From: Streptomyces flavochromogenes
Lineage (GTDB): Bacteria > Actinomycetota > Actinomycetes > Streptomycetales > Streptomycetaceae
Assembly: GCF_000717595.1 (NCBI RefSeq)
Contig: NZ_JNZO01000023.1
Location: 1-64,000 of the forward strand
Direction of reading: 5' to 3'
DNA length: 64,000 bases
The notes below the pieces were generated by a model, which saw only the letters and a program-made list of their open reading frames with translations, was not told the origin of the DNA and searched no databases. Below are positions 27,465-35,982 of the stretch, piece after piece. Every line of letters starts with the position of its first letter. Position 1 is the first letter of the stretch. The position numbers and the translations under genes were made by a program.

Positions 27465-28496
27465 TCAGCGCGCGAGCCAGGTGTCGGTGTACGCGTCGAT
27501 CTCGGCGGCGATCCTGGCCTTTCCGGCCGGGTCGAGGAACGAGGCCTCCACCGCGTTCTTCGCGAGGGCGGCGACACCGCGCTCGTCGAGGCCGAGGAGC
27601 CGGGCGGCGACCGCGTACTCGTTGTTGAGGTCGGTGCCGAACATCGGCGGGTCGTCGCTGTTGACCGTGACGAGGACGCCGGCGTCCACCATCTGCCGGA
27701 TCGGGTGCTCGTCCAGGGTGGCGACGGCCCGGGTGGCGATGTTCGAGGTCGGGCAGACCTCCAGGGCGATACGGTGCTCCGCCAGGTGGGCGAGGAGCGC
27801 CGGGTCCTGGACCGAGCTGGTGCCGTGGCCGATGCGCTCGGCGCCCAGGTCGTTGATCGCGTCCCAGATCGTCTGCGGGCCGGTCGTCTCGCCCGCGTGC
27901 GGGACGGAGTGCAGGCCGGCTGCCCGGGCCTGGTCGAAGTACGGCTTGAACTGCGGGCGCGGCACACCGATCTCCGGGCCGCCGAGGCCGAAGGAGACCA
28001 GGCCCTCGGGGCGCAGCCCGTCGGTGGTGGCGAGGCGGGCGGTCTCCTCGGCGGAGGCCAGGCCGGCCTCGCCCGGGATGTCGAAGCACCAGCGCAGGAT
28101 GGTGCCGAACTCGGCCTCGGCCGCCTTGCGGGCGTCCTCGATGGCCGCCATGAAGGCACGCTCGTCGATGCCCCGGCGGGTGGAGGAGTAGGGGGTGATG
28201 GTCAGCTCGGCGTACCGGATGTTCTGCCGGGCCATGTCACGGGCGACCTCGAAGGTCAGCAGCCGGACGTCCTCGGGAGTGCGGACCAGGTCGACGACCG
28301 AGAGGTAGACGTCGATGAAGTGCGCGAAGTCGGTGAACGAGAAGTAGTCGGTCAGCGCCTCCGGGTCGGTGGGGACCTTGGAGTCGGGGTGCCGGGCGGC
28401 GAGCTCGGCGACGATCCGGGGCGAGGCGGAGCCGACGTGGTGGACGTGCAGCTCCGCCTTGGGCAGGCCCGCGATGAAGGGATGGAGATCGGTCAT
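27465..28496 (-). CDS. Adenosine deaminase family, probable aminodeoxyfutalosine deaminase
   Basis: A metal-dependent deaminase of 343 residues. The zinc ligands are in AELHVHHVGSASP, HAGETTGP supplies a third His, and the catalytic Glu and last ligands lie in ERIGHG and VNSDDPPMFG. A true adenosine deaminase usually has HVHLxGS. The HVHHVGS form matches my recollection of the Streptomyces enzyme (SCO5662 in S. coelicolor) that deaminates 6-amino-6-deoxyfutalosine in menaquinone biosynthesis. ATG at 28496. It lies 38 bases before GDPD and probably heads that operon. Confidence 0.85.
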   Translation of the reverse strand: MTDLHPFIAGLPKAELHVHHVGSASPRIVAELAARHPDSKVPTDPEALTDYFSFTDFAHFIDVYLSVVDLVRTPEDVRLLTFEVARDMARQNIRYAELTITPYSSTRRGIDERAFMAAIEDARKAAEAEFGTILRWCFDIPGEAGLASAEETARLATTDGLRPEGLVSFGLGGPEIGVPRPQFKPYFDQARAAGLHSVPHAGETTGPQTIWDAINDLGAERIGHGTSSVQDPALLAHLAEHRIALEVCPTSNIATRAVATLDEHPIRQMVDAGVLVTVNSDDPPMFGTDLNNEYAVAARLLGLDERGVAALAKNAVEASFLDPAGKARIAAEIDAYTDTWLAR

Positions 28497-28571
28497 CCCG
28501 TCATCGTAGGCCGGACGGTTACCCCTGAGGGGTGAGGCCGTAGCATGGCGGGACCATGATGGGGGAGGCCC

Positions 28572-29264
28572 ATGTCTGACAACCAAGACCAGTCGCGGGG
28601 CGGTTACGACCCGACGGACCCGTGGGCTCCGCCGAACCGTGACGGGGTGGAACTGAGCAAGCCGACGACTCCGTCGCCGTCGCCGGTGCACGACCAGCAG
28701 ACCGTCACGTCCTTTCCGCTCGCGCAGCCCGGCCCCACCGACGTGCCGCCGCCACCGGTGGCACCCGGCGGGCCCGCGGCCACGCCCGGCGCGTACGGAT
28801 ACCCGGCGGCGGACACGTCCGGCGCATACGGGTACCCGTCGGCGACCCCGCCGCCCGCCCCGACGAGCTCCGGGTACGGCTATCCCGGCTATTCGGCGCC
28901 CGGCGGCTACCCCGGCCAGACCGGCTGGCAGCAGTCCCCGTCCAACGGCATGGGGACGGCCTCGATGGTGCTCGGCATCATCGCGGTGGCGGGCTTCTGC
29001 ATGTACGGCCTGGGCGTGATCCTCGGCATCCTGGCGCTGATCTTCGGCATCATCGGCATCAAGAAGTGCGGCCGGGGCGAGGCGACCAACCGGGGCATGG
29101 CCATCGCGGGCATCGTGCTCGGCGCCATCGGCACCCTGGTGAGCGCCGTCTTCCTGGGCTTCGTGATCTGGGCGGTCAGCCAGGACTCGACGTCCTTCGA
29201 GGACTCCGGCTACGACGAGGACCCGTTCGCGTCGAGCCTGGTGGTCGAGAGCGGCAGCCGCTGA
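28572..29264 (+). CDS. DUF4190 membrane protein with proline-rich N-terminus
   Basis: A protein of 230 residues. Residues 1-125 are rich in Pro, Gly, Tyr and Ser, with repeats of the kind GYPxA/AYGYP, and are probably disordered and cytoplasmic. Two membrane helices follow: MVLGIIAVAGFCMYGLGVIL and GMAIAGIVLGAIGTLVSAVF, separated by a short basic loop (GIKKCGRGEA). This is the DUF4190 layout common in Streptomyces. The role is unknown. The ATG at 28572 follows GGGGGAGG. A terminator follows. Confidence 0.85.
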   Translation: MSDNQDQSRGGYDPTDPWAPPNRDGVELSKPTTPSPSPVHDQQTVTSFPLAQPGPTDVPPPPVAPGGPAATPGAYGYPAADTSGAYGYPSATPPPAPTSSGYGYPGYSAPGGYPGQTGWQQSPSNGMGTASMVLGIIAVAGFCMYGLGVILGILALIFGIIGIKKCGRGEATNRGMAIAGIVLGAIGTLVSAVFLGFVIWAVSQDSTSFEDSGYDEDPFASSLVVESGSR

Positions 29265-29302
29265 GCGACCCCCGCGGTCACGCCGGGTGATCGCACGGCA
29301 AG

Positions 29303-29330
29303 GGCCCCGCACCTCGTGAGGTGCGGGGCC
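29303..29330 (+). terminator. Terminator after the DUF4190 gene
   Basis: The stem GGCCCCGCACCT pairs with AGGTGCGGGGCC around the tetraloop CGTG (29315-29318), followed by TTCGG. The NADAR gene converges from the other side. Confidence 0.85.
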
Positions 29331-29434
29331 TTCGGCGTCCCCCGGCGCTTCCGGACCTTCGGCGTCCCCCGCGCTTCCCGACACCGGGCGTCCCTCCGGC
29401 CCCTTCCGGAGTCCTCGACGTCCCCCGGCGCTTC

Positions 29435-29986
29435 TCACGCCCCCTGGCGCAGCCGCTCCCGTGCCTCCATCAGGGCGAAGCCCAGGAGGTTGTCGCCTCG
29501 CCAGCTCGCCGGGTCGTGGGCGCGGGGGTCGTCGGCCGCCAGGCCGATGCCCCAGACGCGGTCCACCGGGCTCGCCTCCACCAGGACCCGGGTGCCGGTG
29601 CCGAGGAGATAGGCGCGCAGGGCCTCGTCCGAGGAGAACTTGTGGACGCTGCCCTCGACGACGACCCCGAAGCGCTCCCGCGCCCACACCGCCTCGTCGA
29701 AGCCCCGGACGAGCCGGCCCGCCTTCTTCGCCTCGGCCGGGGTCCGGGCGGACAGCGCGGCCCGCTCCGCCTCGGCGTCCTCGAAGAGCCGGGCCTTGGC
29801 CGCCATCATCCAGTGCTCGGCCGTCGCGTACGACACGCCGTCGACCACGAAGGGGGCGGGCCACCACTGGCTGAGACAGCTCGCCGAGAGGCGACCGTCC
29901 GGGTGCGGACGGTGACCCCAGAAGTGCAGCCACTTCACCCGGTCACCCCTGCTGACCTGCTGTATCAGAGACTCGAGCTCGCTCAT
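29435..29986 (-). CDS. NADAR family protein (YbiA-like)
   Basis: A protein of 183 residues. The NADAR fold is recognised from FWGHRPHPDGR, CLSQWWPAPFVVDG, YATAEHWMMAAKARLF and the closing WRGDNLLGFALMEARERL. Characterised relatives remove ADP-ribose-like or damaged riboflavin intermediates by N-glycosidase action. Which reaction applies here is unknown. I placed the start at ATG 29986 because the ten upstream residues do not belong to the family. Confidence 0.88.
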   Translation of the reverse strand: MSELESLIQQVSRGDRVKWLHFWGHRPHPDGRLSASCLSQWWPAPFVVDGVSYATAEHWMMAAKARLFEDAEAERAALSARTPAEAKKAGRLVRGFDEAVWARERFGVVVEGSVHKFSSDEALRAYLLGTGTRVLVEASPVDRVWGIGLAADDPRAHDPASWRGDNLLGFALMEARERLRQGA

Positions 29987-30081
29987 GCACGCGAGTGTGG
30001 CATCCGCCACGGACACTTAGTACGGAGATATTCCGGCCGCCTCGACACATGGTCGACCGATTCCGTCGCGTAACCAAAAGG

Positions 30082-30125
30082 CAACAACGGAATCACTTGT
30101 TGGGACATCGTCCCTCTGTCAGGAT
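30082..30125 (+). promoter_or_regulatory. Candidate promoter and inverted repeat before aldehyde dehydrogenase 2
   Basis: TTGTTG (30097-30102), a 17-base spacer and CAGGAT (30120-30125) form a possible promoter 36 bases before the start codon. CAACAA (30082-30087) and TTGTTG (30097-30102) are an inverted repeat overlapping the -35 box, a possible operator. Confidence 0.35.
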
Positions 30126-30161
30126 CGGCACTCAATTCGAGCTGGAACAACGGAGAGCGTC

Positions 30162-31679
30162 ATGGGCAACCGCTTCCAGGTGACGGACCGCTTCGCGGAC
30201 GGCGCACAGTACATCGGCGGGCGGCTCCGCGCCGGAACGTCCGGTCAGGAACACAGCGTGATCGATCCGGCGACCGGGGAGAGCGTGTACACCTACACGC
30301 TCGCCTCCACCGCCGACGTGGACGAGGCCGTCGCCGCCGCCAAGGCCGCCTTCCCCGGCTGGGCCGGCGCCACCCCGGGCGAGCGCTCCGACGCGCTCCA
30401 CCGCTTCGCCGGCGTCCTCGCCGAATGGGCCGAGGACTTCGCCCGCGTCGAGTCCCTCCAGTGCGGCAAGCCGTTCAAGCTCACCACCGAGTTCGACGTG
30501 CCCGGCACCGTCGACAACACCGCCTTCTTCGCGGGGGCCGCCCGCCACCTCCAGGGCCAGTCCGCCGCCGAGTACAGCGGCGACCACACCTCGTACATCC
30601 GCCGCGAACCCCTCGGCGTCGTCGGCTCCATCGCCCCCTGGAACTACCCGCTCCAGATGGCCGCCTGGAAGATCCTCCCGGCCATCGCCGCCGGCAACAC
30701 GATCGTCCTCAAGCCCGCCGAGCTCACCCCGCTGACCTCCCTGATGTTCGCGCAGGCGGCGAAGGAGGCCGGCATCCCCGACGGTGTGGTCAACATCGTC
30801 AACGGGGCGGGGAAGACCGTCGGTGAACACCTCGTCGGCCACCCCGACGTCGTCATGACCTCCTTCACCGGCTCCACCCCCGTCGGCAAGCGGGTCGCCG
30901 AGATCGCCACCGCCACCGTGAAGCGCCTCCACCTCGAACTCGGCGGCAAGGCCCCCTTCGTGGTCTTCGACGACGCCGACCTGGAGGCCGCCGCGCACGG
31001 TGCCGTCGCCGCCTCCCTCATCAACAGCGGCCAGGACTGCACCGCCGCCACGCGCGCGTACGTCCAGCGCCCGCTCTTCGACGCGTTCGTCGCGCGCGTC
31101 GCCGAACTGATGGAGACCGTCCGGCTCGGCGACCCCTTCGACCCCGCCACCGACCTCGGCCCCCTCGTCAGCCACCGCCACCGCGACAGCGTCGCCGCCT
31201 TCGTGGAGCGGGCCCGCGGCTACGCCACCGTCGTCACCGGCGGGGAAGCACCTGGCGGAGACCTCAAGGACGGTGCGTACTATCGTCCGACCCTGATCAC
31301 CGGTGCCGCGCAGGACAGCGAGGTCGTGCAGTCGGAGATCTTCGGCCCGGTCCTGGTGGCCCTGCCCTTCGAGAGCGACGACGAGGGCATCCGGCTCGCC
31401 AACGACACCCCGTACGGCCTGGCCGCCTCGGCCTGGAGCCGGGACGTCTACCGGGCCAACCGCGCCACCCGTGAGATCAAGGCCGGCTGTGTCTGGGTCA
31501 ACGACCACATCCCGATCATCAGCGAGATGCCCCACGGCGGCACCAAGGCATCCGGCTACGGGAAGGACATGTCGGCCTACTCCTTCGAGGAGTACACCCA
31601 GGTCAAGCACGTGATGTTCGACAACACCGCGGTCGCCGCGAAGGACTGGCACCGCACTATCTTCGGGGACCGTCCGTAA
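30162..31679 (+). CDS. Gamma-aminobutyraldehyde dehydrogenase (copy 2)
   Basis: An aldehyde dehydrogenase of 505 residues. The catalytic Cys is in NSGQDCTAATR, the Glu in LELGGKAP, and APWNYPLQMAAWK lies in the cofactor-binding region. The C-terminus EMPHGGTKASGYGKDMSAYS closely resembles that of the enzyme at 18813-20249. The ATG follows GGAGAG (30152-30157). It is followed by potD, potA, potB, potC and a PuuB-like oxidase on the same strand, so it probably oxidises an aminoaldehyde derived from the imported polyamine. Confidence 0.9.
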   Translation: MGNRFQVTDRFADGAQYIGGRLRAGTSGQEHSVIDPATGESVYTYTLASTADVDEAVAAAKAAFPGWAGATPGERSDALHRFAGVLAEWAEDFARVESLQCGKPFKLTTEFDVPGTVDNTAFFAGAARHLQGQSAAEYSGDHTSYIRREPLGVVGSIAPWNYPLQMAAWKILPAIAAGNTIVLKPAELTPLTSLMFAQAAKEAGIPDGVVNIVNGAGKTVGEHLVGHPDVVMTSFTGSTPVGKRVAEIATATVKRLHLELGGKAPFVVFDDADLEAAAHGAVAASLINSGQDCTAATRAYVQRPLFDAFVARVAELMETVRLGDPFDPATDLGPLVSHRHRDSVAAFVERARGYATVVTGGEAPGGDLKDGAYYRPTLITGAAQDSEVVQSEIFGPVLVALPFESDDEGIRLANDTPYGLAASAWSRDVYRANRATREIKAGCVWVNDHIPIISEMPHGGTKASGYGKDMSAYSFEEYTQVKHVMFDNTAVAAKDWHRTIFGDRP

Positions 31680-31752
31680 TCGATACGCGGCTACCGCCGT
31701 GTGGCATTCGCCGCCCGACCAGCGGCGCAACCCTCCCGAAAGGGCACAGCGC

Positions 31753-33000
31753 ATGGAGCAGTACGAGCCCGACAGCCTCTCCGCCGCGCAGACGGCGGCG
31801 ATACGCCGCAGCCTGACGAGCGGCCGGGGCGCCCTCACCCGCCGTTCGATGCTGCGCGCGGGCGGTGTCGGCGCGCTCACCGTCGGAGGCCTCGCCTCCC
31901 TGAGCGCCTGCGGCATCCCGCCGGCCAAGCGGGAGGGCCAGGGGCCCGCGTCCATCGACGTGTCGGCCAAGGAGAAGACCCTCGCCTTCTCCAACTGGAC
32001 CGAGTACATGGACGTCAGCGAGGACGAGAAGTCCCGGCCGACCCTGGAGGCGTTCGCGAAGCGCACCGGGATCAACGTCAAGTACACCGAGGACATCAAC
32101 GACAACGTCGAGTTCTTCGGCAAGATCAAGCCGCAGCTCGCGGCCGGCCAGGACACCGGCCGCGACCTGATCTGCGTCACCGACTGGCTCGCCGCCCGGA
32201 TGATCCGGCTCGGCTGGGCCCAGAAGCTGGACCCCTCGAACCTCCCCCACGCGTACGCGAACCTCTCCACCCAGTTCCGCAGCCCCGACTGGGACCCGGG
32301 CCGCGCCTACTCGTACCCGTGGACCGGAATCTCCACCGTCATCGCGTACAACGCCAAGGCGACCGGCGGGAAGAAGGTCGACTCGGTCACCCAGCTCCTC
32401 GACGACCCCTCGCTCAAGGGCCGGGTCGGCTTCCTCACCGAGATGCGGGACTCCGTCGGCATGACGCTGCTCGACCTCGGCAAGGACCCGGGGAACTTCA
32501 CCGACGCCGACTATGACGCGGCGATCGGACGCCTCCAGAAGGGCGTCGACAAGAAGCAGATCCGCCGCTTCACGGGCAACGACTACACCTCCGACCTGGA
32601 CAAGGGCGACATCGCAGCCTGCCTCGCCTGGGCCGGCGACATCATCCAGCTCCAGGCGGACAACCCGGACATCAAGTTCTCCATCCCGTCCGCCGGTTAC
32701 ATCACCTCCAGCGACAACCTGCTCGTCCCCGCACAGGCCCGGCACAGGACCAACGCCGAGAAGCTCATCGACTACTACTACGAGCTTCCCGTCGCCGCCC
32801 AGCTCGCCGCGTACATCAACTACGTGTGCCCCGTCGACGGGGTGAAGGACGAGCTCGCCAAGATCGACCCCGAACTCGCGAACAACACGCTGATCCTCCC
32901 GGACAAGGCCATGGCCAAGAAGTCGCACGCCTTCCGCTCGCTCACCAGCGCGGAGGAGACGGCGTACGAGGAGAAGTTCGCCAAGCTCATCGGCGCCTGA
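31753..33000 (+). CDS. potD: Spermidine/putrescine ABC transporter substrate-binding lipoprotein
   Basis: A PotD-family binding protein of 415 residues. A leader of about 27 residues precedes a twin-arginine motif (LTRRSMLRAG) and a lipobox ending LSAC, which indicates Tat export and lipid anchoring. Mature motifs are FSNWTEYMDV, IRRFTGNDYTSDLDKGD, IIQLQADNPDIKFSIPSAG and NAEKLIDYYYELPVAAQLA. It precedes the ATPase and two permeases and so belongs to a complete importer. The ATG at 31753 has an AAAGGG run upstream. Confidence 0.94.
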   Translation: MEQYEPDSLSAAQTAAIRRSLTSGRGALTRRSMLRAGGVGALTVGGLASLSACGIPPAKREGQGPASIDVSAKEKTLAFSNWTEYMDVSEDEKSRPTLEAFAKRTGINVKYTEDINDNVEFFGKIKPQLAAGQDTGRDLICVTDWLAARMIRLGWAQKLDPSNLPHAYANLSTQFRSPDWDPGRAYSYPWTGISTVIAYNAKATGGKKVDSVTQLLDDPSLKGRVGFLTEMRDSVGMTLLDLGKDPGNFTDADYDAAIGRLQKGVDKKQIRRFTGNDYTSDLDKGDIAACLAWAGDIIQLQADNPDIKFSIPSAGYITSSDNLLVPAQARHRTNAEKLIDYYYELPVAAQLAAYINYVCPVDGVKDELAKIDPELANNTLILPDKAMAKKSHAFRSLTSAEETAYEEKFAKLIGA

Positions 33001-33043
33001 GGCCCCCGTCGTCCACCTCTCTCACTCCCTGGGACCACAACCC

Positions 33044-34222
33044 ATGACTGACAAGACTGCTCACACTGGAAAGACCACGGGCGGCGGCGACGTCCGTCTC
33101 ACCGGGATCAGCAAGTCGTACGGCTCCTTCACCGCCGTCCACCCGCTCGACCTGACCGTCCCTCAGGGCTCTTTCTTCGCCCTCCTCGGCGCCTCGGGCT
33201 GCGGCAAGACCACCACCCTGCGGATGATCGCCGGACTGGAGGACCCCAGCACCGGCACCGTCTTCCTCGGCGACAAGGACGTCACCGACCTCCCGCCCTA
33301 CAAGCGGCCGGTCAACACCGTCTTCCAGTCCTACGCGCTCTTCCCGCACATGGACATCACCGAGAACATCGCCTTCGGCCTGCGCCGCCGCGGCATCAAG
33401 TCGGTGAAGAAGCAGGTCGACGACATGCTGGAGCTCGTCCAGCTCGGCGACAAGGCCCGGCACAAGCCGCACCAGCTCTCCGGCGGCCAGCAGCAGCGCG
33501 TCGCCGTGGCCCGCGCCCTCATCAACCACCCGCAGGTACTGCTCCTCGACGAGCCGCTCGGCGCCCTCGACCTCAAGCTGCGCCGCCAGATGCAGCTGGA
33601 GCTCAAGCGCATCCAGACCGAGGTCGGCATCACCTTCGTGCACGTCACCCACGACCAGGAGGAGGCCATGACCATGGCCGACCAGGTCGCGGTGATGAAC
33701 GGCGGCCGCGTCGAGCAGCTCGGCGCCCCCGCCGACCTGTACGAGAACCCGCAGACCACCTTCGTGGCCAACTTCCTCGGCACCTCCAACCTCATCGAGG
33801 CCGAGGTCCTGGAGACAGGCCCCACCAGCGCGGACGTACTCGTCACGGCGGGCGGCGGCAAGCTCCGCGTCCCCGGCGACCGCTGTACCTCCGCCGTCCG
33901 CCAGGGCGGCAAGGTGCTCGTGGGCGTCCGCCCCGAGAAGATCTCGCTCGCGCACGCCGACGACGCGGGCTCGATAGCCGACGGCCGCAACCGGGTCACC
34001 GGCCGGATCGCCGACTCCTCGTTCATCGGCGTCTCCACCCAGTACGTGGTGAACTCGCCGGCCGGTGCGGAGCTCCAGGTCTACGAGCAGAACATCGAGA
34101 GGGATGCGCGACTCCGCCCCGGCGCGGAGGTCGTCCTGCACTGGAACCCGGCGCACACCTTCGGTCTGGACGCCGCCCAGGACATCGACGCGGGTGTGGA
34201 GACGGTGGAGGACGCCGGATGA
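33044..34222 (+). CDS. potA: Spermidine/putrescine ABC transporter ATP-binding protein
   Basis: The cytoplasmic ATPase of the polyamine importer, 392 residues. Walker A is GASGCGKTT, the signature [15 protein letters not shown], Walker [13 protein letters not shown] and the H-loop VTHDQEE. The C-terminal third is a TOBE domain ([14 protein letters not shown]). The stop overlaps the potB start in ATGA. It could also energise import through the orphan PotD at 20369, because no other PotA is present here (inference). Confidence 0.95.
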   Translation: MTDKTAHTGKTTGGGDVRLTGISKSYGSFTAVHPLDLTVPQGSFFALLGASGCGKTTTLRMIAGLEDPSTGTVFLGDKDVTDLPPYKRPVNTVFQSYALFPHMDITENIAFGLRRRGIKSVKKQVDDMLELVQLGDKARHKPHQLSGGQQQRVAVARALINHPQVLLLDEPLGALDLKLRRQMQLELKRIQTEVGITFVHVTHDQEEAMTMADQVAVMNGGRVEQLGAPADLYENPQTTFVANFLGTSNLIEAEVLETGPTSADVLVTAGGGKLRVPGDRCTSAVRQGGKVLVGVRPEKISLAHADDAGSIADGRNRVTGRIADSSFIGVSTQYVVNSPAGAELQVYEQNIERDARLRPGAEVVLHWNPAHTFGLDAAQDIDAGVETVEDAG

Positions 34223-35151
34223 CCACGTCCACGCTCCAGAAGGAGGAGGCGGCACCGGTCGAGGAACCGGTTCTGCGCAAGCCCTCCACCCGCAAGCGGC
34301 TCGTCCCCTACTGGCTGCTGCTGCCCGGCATCATCTGGCTGCTCGTCTTCTTCGCGCTGCCGCTCGTCTACCAGGCCTCGACCTCGGTCCAGACCGGCTC
34401 CCTCGAAGCGGGCTTCCAGGTCACCTGGCACTTCCAGACCTATTGGGACGCCTTCCAGGAGTACTGGCCGCAGTTCGTCCGCTCCCTGCTCTACGCCGGG
34501 ACCGCGACCCTGCTCTGCCTGCTGCTCGGCTATCCGCTCGCGTACCTCATCGCCTTCAAGGCCGGCCGCTGGCGCAATCTGCTCCTCGTCCTCGTCATCG
34601 CGCCCTTCTTCACCAGCTTCCTCATTCGGACGCTGGCCTGGAAGACGATCCTCGCCGACGACAGCCTCGTCGTCGACGCGCTGAACGCGCTGCACGTCCT
34701 CGACGTGACCAGCTGGATCGGCTGGACCGAGGGCGACCGTGTCCTCGCCACCCCGATGGCGGTCGTCTGCGGTCTCACGTACAACTTCCTGCCCTTCATG
34801 ATCCTGCCCCTCTACACCTCCCTGGAGCGGATCGACGGCCGGCTGCACGAGGCCGCGCAGGACCTGTACGCCTCCCCGGCGACCACCTTCCGCAAGGTGA
34901 CCTTCCCGCTGTCGATGCCCGGCGTCGTCTCCGGCACCCTGCTCACCTTCATCCCGGCGAGCGGCGACTACGTCAACGCCGAACTGCTCGGCTCGACCGA
35001 CACCAAGATGGTCGGCAACGTCATCCAGTCGCAGTTCCTGCGGGTCCTCGACTACCCGACGGCGGCCGCGCTCTCCTTCATCCTCATGGCGATCGTGCTG
35101 ATCATGGTCACCGTCTACATCCGCCGAGCGGGAACGGAGGATCTGGTCTGA
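34219..35151 (+). CDS. potB: Spermidine/putrescine ABC transporter permease PotB
   Basis: A permease of 310 residues with about six membrane segments, beginning PYWLLLPGIIWLLVFFALPL. The EAA loop that docks to PotA reads LHEAAQDLYASPATTFRKV. Its ATG is inside the end of potA and its stop overlaps potC (TGATG), so the three are translated as a coupled set. The first about 28 residues are a charged cytoplasmic extension. Confidence 0.94.
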   Translation: MTTSTLQKEEAAPVEEPVLRKPSTRKRLVPYWLLLPGIIWLLVFFALPLVYQASTSVQTGSLEAGFQVTWHFQTYWDAFQEYWPQFVRSLLYAGTATLLCLLLGYPLAYLIAFKAGRWRNLLLVLVIAPFFTSFLIRTLAWKTILADDSLVVDALNALHVLDVTSWIGWTEGDRVLATPMAVVCGLTYNFLPFMILPLYTSLERIDGRLHEAAQDLYASPATTFRKVTFPLSMPGVVSGTLLTFIPASGDYVNAELLGSTDTKMVGNVIQSQFLRVLDYPTAAALSFILMAIVLIMVTVYIRRAGTEDLV

Positions 35152-35945
35152 TGCGTTGGATCCGTCGCAACCTTGTCGTCATCGCGGGCCTGCTGACGCT
35201 CGCCTACATGATCCTGCCGAACCTCGTCGTGATGGCGTTCTCCTTCAACAAGCCGAAGGGGCGCTTCAACTACTCCTGGCAGGAGTTCTCGCTCGACGCC
35301 TGGAAGGACCCCTGCGGCGTCGCCGACATGTGCGAGTCGCTCTCCCTCTCGCTCCAGCTCGCCGCCTGGGCGACGGTCGGCGCCGTCGTCCTCGGCACGA
35401 TGATCGCCTTCGCGCTCGTCCGCTACCGCTTCCGGGCCCGCGGCGCGATCAACTCGCTGATCTTCCTGCCGATGGCGATGCCCGAGGTCGTCATGGCCGC
35501 CTCGCTGCTCACGCTCTTCCTCAACATGGGCATCGAGCTCGGCTTCTGGACGGTCCTCATCGCCCACATCATGTTCTGTCTGTCGTTCGTCGTGACGGCG
35601 GTCAAGGCCCGGGTCATGTCCATGGACCCGCGCCTGGAGGAGGCCGCGCGCGATCTCTACGCGGGGCCCACGCAGACCTTCCTGCGCGTGACCCTGCCGA
35701 TCGCGGCCCCCGGCATCGCCGCCGGCGCCCTGCTCGCCTTCGCGCTCTCGTTCGACGACTTCATCATCACCAACTTCAACGCGGGCTCCACCGTCACCTT
35801 CCCCATGTTCGTCTGGGGCTCGGCGCAGCGAGGAACCCCCGTTCAGATCAACGTCATCGGCACCGCGATGTTCGTCCTCGCGGTACTGGTGGTCGTGGCC
35901 GGGCAAATCATTACGAACCGGCGCAAGAAAACAGCAACGGCCTGA
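35151..35945 (+). CDS. potC: Spermidine/putrescine ABC transporter permease PotC
   Basis: A permease of 264 residues with about six membrane segments. The EAA loop is LEEAARDLYAGPTQTFLRV, followed by FALSFDDFIITNFNAGS, which is characteristic of PotC. It starts at an ATG that shares one base with the potB stop. Together with PotB it forms the channel of the importer. The next gene, a PuuB-like oxidase, begins 37 bases later. Confidence 0.94.
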   Translation: MRWIRRNLVVIAGLLTLAYMILPNLVVMAFSFNKPKGRFNYSWQEFSLDAWKDPCGVADMCESLSLSLQLAAWATVGAVVLGTMIAFALVRYRFRARGAINSLIFLPMAMPEVVMAASLLTLFLNMGIELGFWTVLIAHIMFCLSFVVTAVKARVMSMDPRLEEAARDLYAGPTQTFLRVTLPIAAPGIAAGALLAFALSFDDFIITNFNAGSTVTFPMFVWGSAQRGTPVQINVIGTAMFVLAVLVVVAGQIITNRRKKTATA

Positions 35946-35982
35946 GCAGAACGCAGCTCAGGCACCGAAGGAGTTGGAAACC

